NCBI RefSeq assembly: GCF_003351345.1
Contig: NZ_QQTO01000039.1
Coordinates: 1-44,581 of the forward strand
DNA from: Allobosea caraganae
GTDB taxonomy: Bacteria > Pseudomonadota > Alphaproteobacteria > Rhizobiales > Beijerinckiaceae
Direction: 5' to 3'
DNA: 44,581 bases
Shown here piece by piece: positions 24,326 through 34,140 of the stretch. Position numbers and translations under genes: made by a program. Position 1 is the first letter of the stretch. Every line of letters begins with the position of its first letter. The notes beneath the pieces are model-generated. The model saw only the letters and a program-made list of their open reading frames with translations. It was not told the origin of the DNA and made no database searches.

Positions 24326-25678
24326 TCAGCCCTGCTCGCTCTTGACCAGCACCGGCGCGAAGGTCTCGGTCGCCTTCTTCAGCTCGGCCGCCACGTCAGC
24401 GCCGCCGAGCGCATTGGTCAGCGCGACGCCGAAGACGTCGCGGAACTCGGTCACCGGCACGATCTGCGGCAGCGCGGCGCGCGCGACCTTGGCCGAGCCG
24501 AGCAGGCACTCGAAATACTGCTTGCCGAACTTCGACTGCGAGATCGTCTCGGTGTCGAGATAGGCCGAGGCGCGGCCGGGCGCGCCAGCGCCGGCCTTGA
24601 GCATGGCGATCTGTTGGGCCTTGTTGGTCATGAACTGGAGGTAGAGCCAGGCGGCCTGCTTCTTCTGCGAGCCGCGCGAGATGCCCATGCCGTCGGCGAA
24701 CATGCCAGCATGCTGCGCCTTCGGTCCCGGCGGCGTGATGCCGTAGCCGACCTTGCCGACGATGCGCGACTTGGTCGGGTCCTCCAGCGGCGTGGCGAAG
24801 CCGATGCCGTCGAGCCACATCGCGGCGCGGCCCTGCATGAAGGTGGTCTGGCACTCGTTCCAGTTGAAGCCGACCTGACCGGCCGGGCCGCTCTCGCGGT
24901 TGAGCTTCTTGTAGAGCTCGCCGGCCCAGGCCGCCTCGGGCGTGTCGGTGAGGAGCTTGCCCTCGGGCGAGGTCGTCTCGATGCCCTGGCCGAGCAGCAG
25001 GCTGGCCCAGACCGGGACGTTGGCGTTCTTCAGGCCGCGCGAGACGAAGCCGGCAATGCCCTTGGCCGGGTCATGCAGCTTGGCCGCGACCGTGGCCATC
25101 TCGTCCATTGTCTTCGGGTAGGCCACGCCCTTCGCGTCGAAGAGCTCCTTGTTGTAGTAGATCATCCAGTAGTCGACGAAGAACGGGATCGTATCGAGCG
25201 ATCCATCGGCCTGCCTGGCATAGGCGACGGGGCCCGCGCCGAAATCGGCGAAGTCGAAATCAGGCGCGGTCAGCGAGGCGTCCTTGATATAGGGCGTCAG
25301 GTCCTCGAACCACTTGCCTTTGGCGGCCATGCGCTTCTGCACGTGCAGCGAGATGCCGCTGACGTCGAAGCTCGGCTTGCCCGAGGCGAACTCGATCACT
25401 GCCTTCTGGCGCTGCTGCTGCTCCGGCACCTGCTCGGCCGAGACCTTGATGCCGGTGAGTTCGGTGAACTCCTTCTCGGCGGCCTGCATCAGGTCGGAGC
25501 GCGGGTTCTTCACCAGCAGCACGTCGATGGTGGTGCCCGAGAAGCGCTTCCAGTTGAACGCGGCCTGCGCGCGGGCCTCGCGCAGCACCATCGGCGAGCC
25601 GATCGCGCCGGCAGCACCCAAGGCCACCGCCCCGCGCAGCAGCGCGCGCCGGCTCGGCTTCAGAATCGTGTCTGTCAT
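24326..25678 (-). CDS. Sugar ABC transporter substrate-binding protein
   Basis: 450 residues from ATG at 25678, with GGGAGG upstream. The leader KPSRRALLRGAVALGAAGAI is a twin-arginine signal ending near EARAQA. The mature protein is a family 1 (MalE/UgpB-like) binding protein: AEKEFTELTGIKVSAEQVPE, PFFVDYWMIYYNKELFDAKG and GRAAMWLDGIGFATP. It binds a sugar or sugar derivative in the periplasm. First gene of the long minus-strand array and divergent from the lactonase-mutarotase genes, so the two sides likely share a pathway. Confidence 0.94.
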   Translation of the reverse strand: MTDTILKPSRRALLRGAVALGAAGAIGSPMVLREARAQAAFNWKRFSGTTIDVLLVKNPRSDLMQAAEKEFTELTGIKVSAEQVPEQQQRQKAVIEFASGKPSFDVSGISLHVQKRMAAKGKWFEDLTPYIKDASLTAPDFDFADFGAGPVAYARQADGSLDTIPFFVDYWMIYYNKELFDAKGVAYPKTMDEMATVAAKLHDPAKGIAGFVSRGLKNANVPVWASLLLGQGIETTSPEGKLLTDTPEAAWAGELYKKLNRESGPAGQVGFNWNECQTTFMQGRAAMWLDGIGFATPLEDPTKSRIVGKVGYGITPPGPKAQHAGMFADGMGISRGSQKKQAAWLYLQFMTNKAQQIAMLKAGAGAPGRASAYLDTETISQSKFGKQYFECLLGSAKVARAALPQIVPVTEFRDVFGVALTNALGGADVAAELKKATETFAPVLVKSEQG

Positions 25679-25808
25679 GATTGTCCTCCCTATGGACCTA
25701 TGGCCACGGCCCGTTCGCGGGCCTGTTGCTTTTCTGGCGGCGACCAGTCTGCCGACCTTGCGTCGCCTGCTCAATCCGGTCGTGACGCTAATCCGCTTTC
25801 AAGCCGGT

Positions 25809-25845
25809 TGCAAGCTAACATGTTGGCGTGCACATAGTGCTTGCA
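25809..25845. promoter_or_regulatory. Candidate operator: spaced inverted repeat
   Basis: Seven-base arms TGCAAGC and GCTTGCA, 23 bases apart, about 130-170 bases upstream of the ABC binding-protein start. AACATGTT lies at 25818-25825 between them. The spacing would suit a regulator binding two adjacent helix faces, but short inverted repeats arise by chance. Confidence 0.3.
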
Positions 25846-25908
25846 GACTCGCTCGGATTGCTCCGCCATGCTCACCCCACGCACACTCGCCTCCCCAAAA
25901 TCCTCCAT

Positions 25909-26013
25909 CGTCATCCCGGCCGGAGCGTAGCGCAGCGCCGGGATCCATCGTAGGGCTCGGCGCTCGACGATGGATCCCGGAGCAGCGCGGCAAGGCCGCT
26001 TGTCCGGGATGAC
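25909..26013. repeat. REP-like palindrome, family F
   Basis: Outer arms cgtcatcccggc and gtccgggatgac; inner arms gggatccatcg and cgatggatccc. Total length about 105 bases. It ends about 44 bases before the lactonase start, so it may be in that gene's leader or upstream of its promoter. Confidence 0.8.
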
Positions 26014-26056
26014 CGCAAATGATCGGCAAGGCGCACGAGGCGGAGGCAGGACGACA

Positions 26057-26896
26057 ATGCGAATCGACGCCCACCACCATGTCTGGACGCTCGCCCGCGG
26101 CGATTACGGCTGGCTGACGCCGGCGCTCGGCCCGATCTACCGCGATTTCGGCCCGGACGACCTCGCCCCCCTCCTCGCCAAGCACGGCATCGACCGCACC
26201 ATCCTGGTCCAGGCCGCGCCGACCGAGGCCGAGACGGCGTTCATGCTCGGCATCGCCGCCCGCACGCCGCTCATTGCCGGCGTCGTCGGCTGGTGCGATT
26301 TCGAGGCGCCGGATGCCCCCGAGCGCATCGCCAGGCTGAGCGCCGACCCGCTGCTCGTGGGCTTAAGGCCCATGGTCCACGACATCCCCGACCCGAACTG
26401 GCTGGCGAAGCCCGCGCTCGCCCCGGCCTTCGAGGCGCTGATCGCGCATGACCTCACCTTCGACGCGCTGCTGAAGCCGCAGCACATCAGGCCGCTGCTG
26501 ACGCAGCTCGACCGCCACCCCGACCTCGCCTGCGTCATCGACCACGCCGCCAAGCCCGACCTCGTCGGCGGCGAGATCGCGGCCTGGCGCGACGACATCA
26601 GCGCTGTCGCCGCCCGGCCGCAGGTCTTCTGCAAGCTCTCTGGCCTGGTCACGGAAGCCGGCGCGGACTGGACGATCGAAACCTTGAGCCCGGTTTTCGA
26701 CCATCTTCTCGCCAGCTTCGGCCCTGACCGCCTGATCTTCGGCAGCGACTGGCCGGTGCTGACGCTGCGCGCCGAGTATTCGCGCTGGGTCGAGACCGTC
26801 GAGCAACTCCTCGCCGGCCTGCCGGATACCGATCGCGCCGCGATCATGGGCGGCAACGCCCGCCGCTTCTATCTCTCGCACAGGGGACGCAACTGA
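26057..26896 (+). CDS. Amidohydrolase, L-fuconolactonase-like (COG3618)
   Basis: 279 residues from ATG at 26057 with GGAGG upstream. Amidohydrolase-superfamily marks of the COG3618 sugar-lactonase group: DAHHHVW (4-10), GLRPMVHD, DHAAKPDL, VFCKLSGLVTEA and FGPDRLIFGSDWPV with the catalytic Asp. Members hydrolyse L-fucono-, L-rhamnono- or similar lactones to aldonic acids. The stop is one base from the start of a FucU-type gene, and this pair points to L-fucose or a related sugar. Exact substrate is an inference. Confidence 0.88.
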   Translation: MRIDAHHHVWTLARGDYGWLTPALGPIYRDFGPDDLAPLLAKHGIDRTILVQAAPTEAETAFMLGIAARTPLIAGVVGWCDFEAPDAPERIARLSADPLLVGLRPMVHDIPDPNWLAKPALAPAFEALIAHDLTFDALLKPQHIRPLLTQLDRHPDLACVIDHAAKPDLVGGEIAAWRDDISAVAARPQVFCKLSGLVTEAGADWTIETLSPVFDHLLASFGPDRLIFGSDWPVLTLRAEYSRWVETVEQLLAGLPDTDRAAIMGGNARRFYLSHRGRN

Positions 26897-26897
26897 C

Positions 26898-27353
26898 ATG
26901 CTGAAGGGCCTCGACCCGGTGCTGAGCGCCGATCTGCTCTGGGTGCTGGCCGCCATGGGCCATGGCGACGACCTCGCCCTCGTCGACGCCAACCACCCGG
27001 CCGAGACGATCGCCCGCGCCACCACCAGCGGCCGGCTGATCACCTTGCCCGGCATCAGCTTCGCGCGGGCCGCCCGCGCCATCCTCTCCGTGCTGCCGAT
27101 CGACGATTTCGAGCCAGCCCCGATCCGCCGCATGGAGGTCGTCGGCGATCCCACCGAGATTCCGGCCGTGCAGGCGGAGGCCCAGGCCGAGATCGACCGC
27201 GCACTCGGCCGCCCCGCCCCGGCCGTCGGCATCGAGCGCTTCGCGTTCTACGAGGCGGCCAAGAAGAGCTTCGCCGTGGTCCAGGCGGGCGATCCGCGTG
27301 CCTATGGCTGTTTCCTCTTGCGTAAGGGCGTGATTACCGGCGAGCCGGGATAA
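26898..27353 (+). CDS. RbsD/FucU-family sugar mutarotase, L-fucose mutarotase-like
   Basis: 151 residues. MLKGLDPVLSADLLWVLAAM followed by GHGDDLALVDANHP (21-34, with the catalytic-type His22 and Asp30) and the C-terminal RFAFYEAAKKSFAVVQAGD then YGCFLLRKGV match FucU more closely than RbsD. FucU interconverts alpha and beta anomers of L-fucose. The ATG follows the lactonase stop after a single base, so translation is probably coupled. The two adjacent enzymes would supply the right anomer and open the lactone of the same sugar pathway. Confidence 0.9.
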   Translation: MLKGLDPVLSADLLWVLAAMGHGDDLALVDANHPAETIARATTSGRLITLPGISFARAARAILSVLPIDDFEPAPIRRMEVVGDPTEIPAVQAEAQAEIDRALGRPAPAVGIERFAFYEAAKKSFAVVQAGDPRAYGCFLLRKGVITGEPG

Positions 27354-27457
27354 GCCCAGCCATGCGCGCCAGGGCTGGCGGTCAGGCCTTTAAGGCGGCA
27401 GGATCGCCGCGACGGCAGGGCGCGAATCCTTGCCTCGCCCGCTTGGAGGAACCGGCC

Positions 27458-27847
27458 ATGGCTCGCGCGACCGCGCATATCGGCACGACGAATTTCGCCA
27501 CCACGATCAAGGTCGGCGAGCGCACCATCATCTCGGATGAGCCGACAGCGCTCGGCGGGCTCGACGCCGGCCCCGCGCCCTACGACCTGCTGCTCGCCGC
27601 GCTCGGCGCCTGCACCGCGATCACCTTGCGGATGTACGCCCAGCGCAAGGAGTGGAACCTGACCGCCGTCGACATCGAGCTGCACCACGCCTCGCAGGAC
27701 AAGCGCTCGCACATCACGCGCAGCATCAAGCTGAGCGGAGACCTGTCCGAGGAGCAGCGCGCGCGCATCGCCGAGATCGCCGAGCGCACCCCGGTGACGC
27801 TGACTCTGAAGAACGGCGCTGATATCGCGACCACGGTCGAGGGATAG
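27458..27847 (+). CDS. OsmC-family protein
   Basis: 129 residues from ATG at 27458, GGAGGA upstream. Features: PAPYDLLLAALGACTAITLR with the first conserved Cys52, and an acidic/basic beta region. The second cysteine of Ohr/OsmC peroxidases (usually in a CPV motif) is replaced: the sequence reads ERTPVTLTL with Thr111. This is therefore a one-cysteine variant and may not be a classical thiol peroxidase. An in-frame ATG at 27362 exists but the chosen start fits the family. It lies downstream of the mutarotase gene with a gap of about 100 bases. Confidence 0.85.
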   Translation: MARATAHIGTTNFATTIKVGERTIISDEPTALGGLDAGPAPYDLLLAALGACTAITLRMYAQRKEWNLTAVDIELHHASQDKRSHITRSIKLSGDLSEEQRARIAEIAERTPVTLTLKNGADIATTVEG

Positions 27848-27849
27848 GG

Positions 27850-30800
27850 CTAGCCAGAGATCGGCGCATCCCGCGCGGCCTCGTCCTGCTGCGCCGCCTC
27901 GCGCTGCAGCAGGCGCTGGTAGGCCAGGCCGATGCCGACGAGGCAGGCGCCCAGCCCGATGAAGGACAGCGCCCGCAGCAGGCCCTCCAGCCCGGACATG
28001 TCGACCAGGAAGGCCTTGCAGATCGCGACCGTGACCACGCCGAGCGAGGCCAGCCGCAAATCCTTCGATTGCAGCCGGAAGCCGAGCGCCAGCAGCGCCA
28101 CGCCATAGAGCAGGATCGCGGCCGAATAGGCGTAGAGCTCGGCCGCGCTTCCGGCCTCGGCCAGCAGGTCGGGGCCGACGAACCAGCGCCGCACCTCGAT
28201 CAGCACATAGGCCAGGCCGCCGATGATCGCGGTGGCGCCGAAGATGCGTCGCGCCAGCGGCGTAGCGACGTGCTCGCGGGTCCAGCGCGCCGCCGTAAAG
28301 GCGAGAACCGCCGGCACGAGATAGCCGATCAGCGCGTTGTCGAGGATGAGCGGCCCGGCAAGCGGCATCTCGGTCACCAGAGGGTTGGCGATCCCGCCCG
28401 AGAACAGGGCGAAGGCGCCGCATGAGGCCACGGCCGCGCTGCCGGCGCTCACGCTGACCGGCCGTCCGAGAAGCCTGACGGAGCCGGCGACCATCGCAAA
28501 AATGGCCGCGACGAAGCCCAGCGAGGCGTAGCACCCCGCCTCGGCCAAGGTAACCGGCACCTCCGAGACCAGCATCGGCCCATGGAAGCCGTGGCGCAGC
28601 AGCAGGAAGGCGCCGAGCAACGCGACTGCCGTCGCGGTTCTGGCGAAGGCCTGGCTGATCCGCGGCCGCGCGTCGCGCATCCAGAAGGCCGCGCCGGCAA
28701 ACGCGAGCGCCGCCGCGCCATAACCCCACAGGATGCGGTTGAAGACGACCGGGCCGGAGACGCCGCTCTGGTCGAGCAGAGGATTGCGCCAGAGGCCGAG
28801 CGCGAGCGCGGCCCAGGCGATGGCCAGCAAGGCCAGCCCGCGCAAGGCGAAGCTGGTGACGCGGTTGTCCGAGGCCTCGTGCCAGATGCGCGCCGCTGCC
28901 GTCAGCGCGAGCAGCACGATGGTGATCATCACCGCCTCGGAGAAGCCGAGGATATATCCATCCGCCGGCATCAGTTGCGGGCCGGCGAAGGCGTGCCGGA
29001 CGATCAGCACGACGCCGAGCGGGACCAGGACCGCCGCACAGGCGTTCAGCGCCTCGCCAACACGCGAGCGACCCTGGCGCGACAGCGCGAAGCCGAGCCC
29101 ACCGAGCAGGCCGCCGACGAGCACATAGAGCAGCAGCCGGTTCAGGATCGGCCATCCCGTCACCGAGGTTCCGTCGAAAAGCGGATTGAGCAGCGCGCCC
29201 AGGCCACCGACGCTCAGCACCATCAGCACGGCGGCGGCGATATCCGAGGCGACGCCGAAGACGCGCCCGCCCAGGCGGCGCGCGAGCACCTGGAACCCGG
29301 CGCCAAGGAGCCCGACTGCCGCGACATGGGCGGCGGCCTCCTGGAACAGGCTGTTGCGCGCGTTGAAGAAGTAATGGTCCTCGATCAGCTTCCAGCTCGG
29401 CATGAGGTCGGGTCCGGCGAAGAACTGCCGGACCTCCAGCAGCACGAAGGCCGCGCCGAACAGGGCAGCCATGGCCTCGTGTACGCTGCGCGGCCGGTCC
29501 TGCCTGCCGCGCAGCGCCAGCGCGCCGATGGCGAAGCACAAGGCCGGCAAGGCATAGGCCGGGATCAGCCAGTTGAAGACGGGCCAGGAGCCCATGTCGC
29601 TGAGCGGCGGCTGCCAGATCAGGCGCGCGAGTGCAGCCGTCGCCAGCGCCGCTGACATGCTGCGCAGAAGCGGGATGGGCCGCAAGCTGGCGACGATCGC
29701 GACGCCGGCAGCCGCAATGGCAAGCCCGACCACGAGCCAGGTCTCGCGCAGCGCGAAGGCGACAGCCAAGCCAAGCGCGATCGAGCCGCCGGCGGCATAG
29801 GCTGCGGAGCCGATCAGCGCCAGCGGGTTGGTCCGCGATTTCGTGCTGCGCCGCTCGACCGGCAAGAGGAATTCCGAGGCGGCGAAGAGCGCGATGGTCA
29901 AGCCCAGCGCCAGCGCCGCAAAGCCGGGCGAGCGTTCGAAGCCGTTGCTGCGCAGCGCCGTCGCCAGCAGCAGGCAGACCGGCCCGAGCGCGGAGGCGAA
30001 GGCGAGGCAACCGCGGGTGATGAACCCGCCTGCCCCGGCGCGGCTGCGCGTCAGCAGCGCGTAGAAAGGCAACCCGCCGACGAATAGCGCCAGCGCCGCG
30101 GCGGTCCAGGCAATGCCCGGCCCGGCATTGCCGGTGAAGCTCAGCCTGACCAAGTCGAAGAACAGGTCGGGCGTGATGCCGAAGGAGCCCTCCCGGCTCG
30201 GCCAGAGCAGTACCATCCCAGCCGCCGCTGCCGCGGCCAGAGGCGCCAGGGGGGCGAGGTCGCGGTGGCGGATTGCGGCGACGATGGCGACGAGCACCGT
30301 GACCAGGATCGCCGCATGCAGCGGCGCGGGCCCGCCAAAGGCCACCCAGATGACGCCGGACAGGACCAGCGGCACCGCTATCGCGATGAGCCCGGTCGCG
30401 TCGAAGCCGGCGATCAGCCAGGCGCCCTCGGCATCCCGCCCGCGCCACGCCGGCCATTCCTTCAGCAGCGCCAGCGCGAGCACCGCCGCGATGACGAGCA
30501 GGACGGCCGGCCAGAGCACGCCATGCCCCGCGAACGCGATCAGGAGGGTCCAGATGCCATGGCCGGCGACCGCGCCGAGCGTCACGACCCGGCTCGGCCG
30601 GCGCGCAGGCAGGAGGAAGGCGACGGTGGTGACGAAGCCGAGGAACAACGCCAGCGACGCGATGCTCGGCGCCGTGCTGCTCACCAGCAGCGGCGTGACA
30701 TAGGAGCCGACGAGGCCGAACAGTCCGAGCACGGGGCCATGGACCAGCGAGGCCGCAAGCGCCGCCAGACCGATCGCCGCCATCAGCGCGAAGGCGAGCG

Positions 30801-31653
30801 TCGGCCCGATGAAGCCATAGAGCCCATAGGCCGCATAGACGACGCCGAAGCCGCTGAGCACGCTGACGCCGGCCAGCACGCCGGGAATGTTCGCGCCCGC
30901 AAGATGCCTGAGCGCCGCCGGCAGCGCCACGTCCCGGCGCCGCAGGTACTCGCTGGCCGCGGCGGCCACAAGCGCGAAGGCCGCCCCCATCAGCAGCCTG
31001 ACGCCGGGGCCGAAGACCCCGGACTCGATCGAATAGCGCACGAGGAAGAGCCCGCCGAAGGCGAGCGCGACGCCGCCGACCCAGACGGCCCAGCGCGAGC
31101 CGATCGCCTCCTCGAAATCGCGGCGGGCCGCGGCTGGGGCAGGCTCCGGCGGCTGCCCATCCTGCGGCGGCAGGGCCTCGAACCGTGCGTCCGCGGCATC
31201 GGTATAGGAATAGGCCGGCTCGGCCACGCCTTCGCGCGCGGCCTCGGCAAGCACCTCGTCTGCGGGCGGGGCCTGCGCAGGCATGCTCGCTTCCATGGCT
31301 ACATTCGCCGGCGCGTTCGGCGCGGCCTCTTCCCGCACCGGCGCGAGGCCAAAGGCGGGCTGAAGCGCGGTATCGGACGCCGTTTGCGGTGCAGGTTCAT
31401 CGGCAGCGATGGGATGCGGAGGCATCGCCGGCAACCATCCGGCTCCGAAATCCGGAGCCGTCTCGGCGCTTTCCAGAACGGCTGGATTACCACCTAGCGC
31501 AATCACCGCCGCACGGAGCGCCGCGATCTCGGCCTGCTGCCGCGTGGCCAGCGCCAGGGCCCTGCGGGCGCGCGAAAGAGCGGCAAAAGCCGCCCACGGC
31601 ACGCCGATCAGGAAGCCCAGCACGAGCAGGACGAGCAGCAGCCAGTCTTCCAT
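27850..31653 (-). CDS. Giant DUF2339 polytopic membrane protein
   Basis: 1267 residues. An N-terminal helix (EDWLLLVLLVLGFLIGVPWA) and short coiled-coil-like stretch precede an Ala/Pro-rich, acidic linker (about 60-165). From WAVWVGGVALAFGGLFLVRY on, some 30 or more membrane segments fill the rest. The order and length match the DUF2339 family of predicted membrane proteins, whose function is not established. It is convergent with OsmC (two-base gap) and stands as a single-gene unit. A very long open frame on this strand in another phase (1051 codons) is a GC-driven shadow of this gene. Confidence 0.88.
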   Translation of the reverse strand: MEDWLLLVLLVLGFLIGVPWAAFAALSRARRALALATRQQAEIAALRAAVIALGGNPAVLESAETAPDFGAGWLPAMPPHPIAADEPAPQTASDTALQPAFGLAPVREEAAPNAPANVAMEASMPAQAPPADEVLAEAAREGVAEPAYSYTDAADARFEALPPQDGQPPEPAPAAARRDFEEAIGSRWAVWVGGVALAFGGLFLVRYSIESGVFGPGVRLLMGAAFALVAAAASEYLRRRDVALPAALRHLAGANIPGVLAGVSVLSGFGVVYAAYGLYGFIGPTLAFALMAAIGLAALAASLVHGPVLGLFGLVGSYVTPLLVSSTAPSIASLALFLGFVTTVAFLLPARRPSRVVTLGAVAGHGIWTLLIAFAGHGVLWPAVLLVIAAVLALALLKEWPAWRGRDAEGAWLIAGFDATGLIAIAVPLVLSGVIWVAFGGPAPLHAAILVTVLVAIVAAIRHRDLAPLAPLAAAAAAGMVLLWPSREGSFGITPDLFFDLVRLSFTGNAGPGIAWTAAALALFVGGLPFYALLTRSRAGAGGFITRGCLAFASALGPVCLLLATALRSNGFERSPGFAALALGLTIALFAASEFLLPVERRSTKSRTNPLALIGSAAYAAGGSIALGLAVAFALRETWLVVGLAIAAAGVAIVASLRPIPLLRSMSAALATAALARLIWQPPLSDMGSWPVFNWLIPAYALPALCFAIGALALRGRQDRPRSVHEAMAALFGAAFVLLEVRQFFAGPDLMPSWKLIEDHYFFNARNSLFQEAAAHVAAVGLLGAGFQVLARRLGGRVFGVASDIAAAVLMVLSVGGLGALLNPLFDGTSVTGWPILNRLLLYVLVGGLLGGLGFALSRQGRSRVGEALNACAAVLVPLGVVLIVRHAFAGPQLMPADGYILGFSEAVMITIVLLALTAAARIWHEASDNRVTSFALRGLALLAIAWAALALGLWRNPLLDQSGVSGPVVFNRILWGYGAAALAFAGAAFWMRDARPRISQAFARTATAVALLGAFLLLRHGFHGPMLVSEVPVTLAEAGCYASLGFVAAIFAMVAGSVRLLGRPVSVSAGSAAVASCGAFALFSGGIANPLVTEMPLAGPLILDNALIGYLVPAVLAFTAARWTREHVATPLARRIFGATAIIGGLAYVLIEVRRWFVGPDLLAEAGSAAELYAYSAAILLYGVALLALGFRLQSKDLRLASLGVVTVAICKAFLVDMSGLEGLLRALSFIGLGACLVGIGLAYQRLLQREAAQQDEAARDAPISG

Positions 31654-31907
31654 GATGAATCGTCAGCCCCGCCCAGCCCGTCACAGGCTCATGGTAGCCG
31701 AGATAGCGTGCAATCCGGCGCGGTGTCCAATGACGCACCGAAACCTCCAGACTAAAGACGCCTCGCCATTGCTGAAGCGTCAGGTAGTCAACAGATCTGG
31801 ACCGCCGCCATCCCGAAAGCCTGGGATGACCAAACTGATCTATCGGTGAACGCAGCTCGCGACTTCACGCATTTCAGCCTGAGCACCGGCAAATACCCTC
31901 AGGGTCT

Positions 31908-32984
<1,077 letters not shown>

Positions 32985-33063
32985 GTCGTCCTCCGCATTT
33001 CCCGGCTACCGCGCCGCCGTTCCGGCTTGTGACAGCGATCGCCCGTGGTCTTCTTCTGTCGGT

Positions 33064-34140
33064 TCAGTGCCCGTTCGGACGCCAGCTCGCATATTTCGGA
33101 TGCTCCGGCCCGATCGGCAGGGCGATATCCGCGCCGGTCTGGGCCGAATGATAGAAGGCCGTCGCCAGCTCCAGCGCCTGGCGTGCGTCGGCGACGGTCA
33201 CCGGCACCGGGCCGCGCCCGTTCAGCGCCTCGTGAAAGGCGTCCATCTGGCCGAGGAAGCGGCGGCCGACCGGCTGGTAGTCAGCCAGCAGGGCATCGAT
33301 CCGCGCCGCGACCGCGTCATTCGCCGGCAGGATCGTCCAGGGGTCATCGCCCGGCGAATAGGCGGCGCCGGCGCTCTCGAAGGTGACGTTCTCGAAGCAG
33401 AGCCTGAGCCGGCTGATCTCGTTCTGCGAGCCCAGCGTCGCGCTCGACGCGACCAGCGCCCCGCTCGCCATCTCCAGCGAGGCGGCGACGCAATCCTCGA
33501 CCTCGATCGCGTTCACCCGCGTCACCGCCCGGGCGAACAGTTTTGAGACCGGCCCCATCAGGTAGGTCAGCATGTCGTGGATATGGATGGCGTGGGTCAT
33601 CAGCACGCCGCCGAGCTCGGTCTCCCATTTGCCGCGCCACGGCACCTCGTAATAGGTGGCGGTGCGCTTCCAATGGGTCTCGACCGTGCCGAGATAGGGC
33701 TTGCCGGCGATGCCGGCGTCGATGATGCGCTTGGCCTTCTGGGCGCCGTCGCCATAGCGGTACTGGAAGACCGGCATCAGGATGCGGCCGCTCCCGGCCT
33801 CCGCCTCCTGCATCAGGTCGACATCCCTCAGCGAGCCGACCAGAGGCTTCTCGCAGACGACATGCTTGCCGGCGGCAAGCGCCTTGGTGACCAGCTCGAA
33901 ATGCGTCGCCGGCGGCGTGCAGAGGTCGATGACGTCGATGTCGTCGCGCACCAGCAGCTCGTCGAAGGATGTCGTCCGGCTCTCGAACGAAAACTCGTCG
34001 GCGACCTTGTCGAGCCGCTCCTGGTTGAGGTCGCAGACGGCGGCGAGGCGCCAGCGCTCGGGCCGCGGCGCATAACCCTCGGCGATATGCGAGCGGCCGA
34101 TATTGCAGCCGACGACGGCGACGGACTTCACTTCACTCAT
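33064..34140 (-). CDS. Gfo/Idh/MocA-family oxidoreductase (1 of 3)
   Basis: 358 residues. The N-terminal Rossmann fold starts VAVVGCNIGRSHIAEGY, where the usual GxGxxG reads GCNIGRSH. EKP (97-99) is the catalytic-site motif, and GGVLMTHAIHIHDMLTYLMG carries the HxxxD-type residues of the second domain. Family members oxidise or reduce sugars, inositols and amino sugars with NAD(P). It lies between another Gfo/Idh gene (adjoining, stop and start sharing one base) and the ATPase gene of a sugar importer, so it should act on the imported sugar. Confidence 0.92.
   Translation of the reverse strand: MSEVKSVAVVGCNIGRSHIAEGYAPRPERWRLAAVCDLNQERLDKVADEFSFESRTTSFDELLVRDDIDVIDLCTPPATHFELVTKALAAGKHVVCEKPLVGSLRDVDLMQEAEAGSGRILMPVFQYRYGDGAQKAKRIIDAGIAGKPYLGTVETHWKRTATYYEVPWRGKWETELGGVLMTHAIHIHDMLTYLMGPVSKLFARAVTRVNAIEVEDCVAASLEMASGALVASSATLGSQNEISRLRLCFENVTFESAGAAYSPGDDPWTILPANDAVAARIDALLADYQPVGRRFLGQMDAFHEALNGRGPVPVTVADARQALELATAFYHSAQTGADIALPIGPEHPKYASWRPNGH

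Larger units (their letters stand above)
25679..26056. other. Divergent control region between ABC operon and lactonase gene
   Basis: 378 bases without a gene. It includes an inverted repeat TGCAAGC (25809-25815) ... GCTTGCA (25839-25845) that encloses the palindromes AACATGTT and GTGCAC, a candidate regulator site, and a family F palindrome at 25909-26013. Promoters for both directions must lie here. Confidence 0.5.

Noticed and set aside
25809..25845. The spaced TGCAAGC/GCTTGCA repeat as an origin or recombination site
   Set aside because: Short arms and no partner gene; kept only as a low-confidence operator candidate.
27302..30457. A 1051-codon open frame on the minus strand in another phase of the DUF2339 gene
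   Set aside because: Its translation is low-complexity Arg/Ala-rich text with no family signature, while the overlapping 1267-residue frame is a clear membrane protein. High GC leaves other frames open.
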